Source: Acidobacteriota bacterium
Lineage (GTDB): Bacteria > Acidobacteriota > Terriglobia > Terriglobales > Acidobacteriaceae
Reading direction: 5' to 3'
DNA: 64,000 nt
Assembly (NCBI GenBank): GCA_013289685.1
Contig: JABCZL010000005.1
Coordinates: 124,001 to 188,000 of the forward strand
Under the pieces are notes generated by a model. The model saw only the letters and a list, made by a program, of their open reading frames with translations. It had not been told where the DNA came from and did not search any database. Of this stretch, positions 63,082 through 64,000 are shown piece after piece. The position numbers were made by a program, and so were the translations under genes. Positions within the stretch are counted from its first letter, which is position 1, and the number at the start of each line of letters is the position of its first letter.

Positions 63082-63453
63082 CGGCACATCGAGCTTCGGT
63101 TGTGCGACTTCGCGTAGATTTAGATTTCCATTTCTCCGGTAATTGTCCGAAGCCCCGCATGACTGACCCAGCGATCAGTTGGACTCGCAGAAGTTTTCGG
63201 TGTCAGAAGTAGGTGTCAACGGCGCTTTGCCACCGGAGATAGGCCCGTGCGACTTTGCGCTGCAATTCGGCGGATTGTCGTTCGCTCCCAGACATTTTCG
63301 TGGAGAACCCACTGCTGCGCGGAGCGGAAGTTCAGCGCACTCCGAGACTGTTGAGAAATCGCGATTTCACTCATTGTAGGGTTCTTGATCAGAAGCGTCG
63401 GGCTGGGCAGACTCCACGCAAGGGTGTACCTTTAGACCTATCAGGAACGGAAA
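63082..63453. other. intergenic region
   Basis: No supported gene. A short ORF at 63179-63379 lacks family resemblance. AGAAATCGCGATTTCACTCA at 63355-63374 resembles GAAATATCGCGATTTTCACTCAG at 63794-63816, adding to the dispersed-repeat family. Confidence 0.35.
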
Positions 63454-63741
63454 ATGAAAGAGCACCCAAAGGACAATTCAATCAGCGACGGCCAGCCTGA
63501 TGGTCAGCAGATACTCCTAAAAAGTCGAACTGATAGTGATCGAAAATTCTGGTCTGGGGAGCGGCCTGTTAGCGTAGTGCAATGGCTGGGCGTCCTGTTG
63601 CTGTATTTTGCAATGGCGCTACTTGCGCTCACCTCCAACCATCGCGTGTCCGCTTTGGTGCTAGGCGGTCTCGTTCTCTTTGTGCTACTCGGGAATCGCT
63701 GGGCACGTCGGCGCGGGAGACATAGGTCCACTCGGGTCTGA
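63454..63741 (+). CDS. small two-helix membrane protein
   Basis: 95 residues; AGGAACGG precedes the ATG. A polar N-terminal ~40 residues, then two hydrophobic helices (VVQWLGVLLLYFAMALLAL; VSALVLGGLVLFVLLG) and an Arg-rich C-terminus. No family recognised. Confidence 0.55.
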   Translation: MKEHPKDNSISDGQPDGQQILLKSRTDSDRKFWSGERPVSVVQWLGVLLLYFAMALLALTSNHRVSALVLGGLVLFVLLGNRWARRRGRHRSTRV

Positions 63742-64000
63742 CTTGCGATTGTTCTTAGAACTGATCCGTGATTCAGCTTGGATGATGGCTGTCGAAATAT
63801 CGCGATTTTCACTCAGTGACAAGGATCGGATGCCAAGCCCTCGGCTTTGGCCTTTTCATTCCTTCATCTGAGGGGTTTGCTGATCCAGTGGTCGGTGAAG
63901 GTCGAGTGCTGGATGGAAGACTCGACTTTAGGCATATGGCAGGTTGTACAGTTCTTCGTGCTTACGGGGCAGGCCGCGCCTGGGTGATCTGAGTCTGGGT
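63742..64000. other. intergenic tail with dispersed repeat, copy 2
   Basis: No gene. Carries copy 2 of the CCAAGC(C/T)CTCGG...TTTTCATTCC repeat at 63832-63873. The window ends before the next gene. Confidence 0.4.

Overview
The window looks like a chromosomal segment of an acidobacterium (Terriglobia/Koribacter-like). Family-level hints are an Oar-like TonB-dependent receptor of about 1250 residues with a carboxypeptidase-type regulatory domain, beta-propeller lipoproteins, a secreted VWFA-type protein, an MXAN_5187_C-like protein, and many short palindromic intergenic repeats. This is inference from gene content; no 16S rRNA is present.

Left part (1-5530): the 3' end of a very large RHS/YD-repeat protein and two small secreted proteins. 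Accessory block (about 5560-27501): (a) a leftward five-gene operon, SLATT 2TM protein > TIR protein > MoxR AAA+ ATPase > degenerate vWA protein > PLD-type nuclease. All four junctions are 4-nt ATGA/GTGA overlaps, and the set looks like a variant MoxR-vWA conflict (anti-phage) system. (b) A rightward phage-satellite-like module: zinc-finger protein, PrimPol-SF3 helicase, small ORF, AlpA/Xis-like HTH, small terminase and large terminase, with no capsid, portal or tail gene and an iteron-like candidate origin upstream. (c) A leftward pair: a large NACHT/STAND NTPase with a C-terminal PD-(D/E)XK nuclease motif, and a second PD-(D/E)XK-like protein. Two decayed copies of the same protein tail, which resembles the C-terminus of CRISPR-less Cas1-like proteins, lie on either side of the defence and satellite genes (5.6-6.1 kb and 26.0-26.7 kb). 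The right edge carries an Xis-like gene and a tRNA-Met(CAU) gene cut in its anticodon loop (27502-27540), which I read as the element/chromosome junction.

Core chromosome (27541-64000): kdsB; a leftward sugar-nucleotide group (M48 protease, phosphohexomutase, mannose-1-phosphate guanylyltransferase, phosphomannose isomerase); a class I aminotransferase coupled to coaD; recA; and a long tandem-type ThyX-like protein. Rightward genes follow: fabG, a GNAT / small membrane protein / dienelactone hydrolase overlap operon, an XRE regulator, purH and a large secreted TPR protein. Next come a GNAT, a divergent VOC/MarR pair with a perfect 19-bp palindrome between them, a membrane diguanylate cyclase, two paralogous beta-propeller lipoproteins flanking the TonB-dependent receptor, a YncE-like protein, an OmpA-family protein, a VWFA protein, and several small genes.

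How it fits together: the accessory block reads as a mobile satellite or island that entered at a tRNA gene and accumulated at least two NTPase-based defence systems around its own replication and packaging genes. The most unusual items are the TIR/SLATT/MoxR/vWA/PLD operon, the capsid-less terminase satellite, and the paired Cas1-like remnants at the block edges. Start codons were chosen by Shine-Dalgarno spacing or 4-nt overlaps where these were clear.
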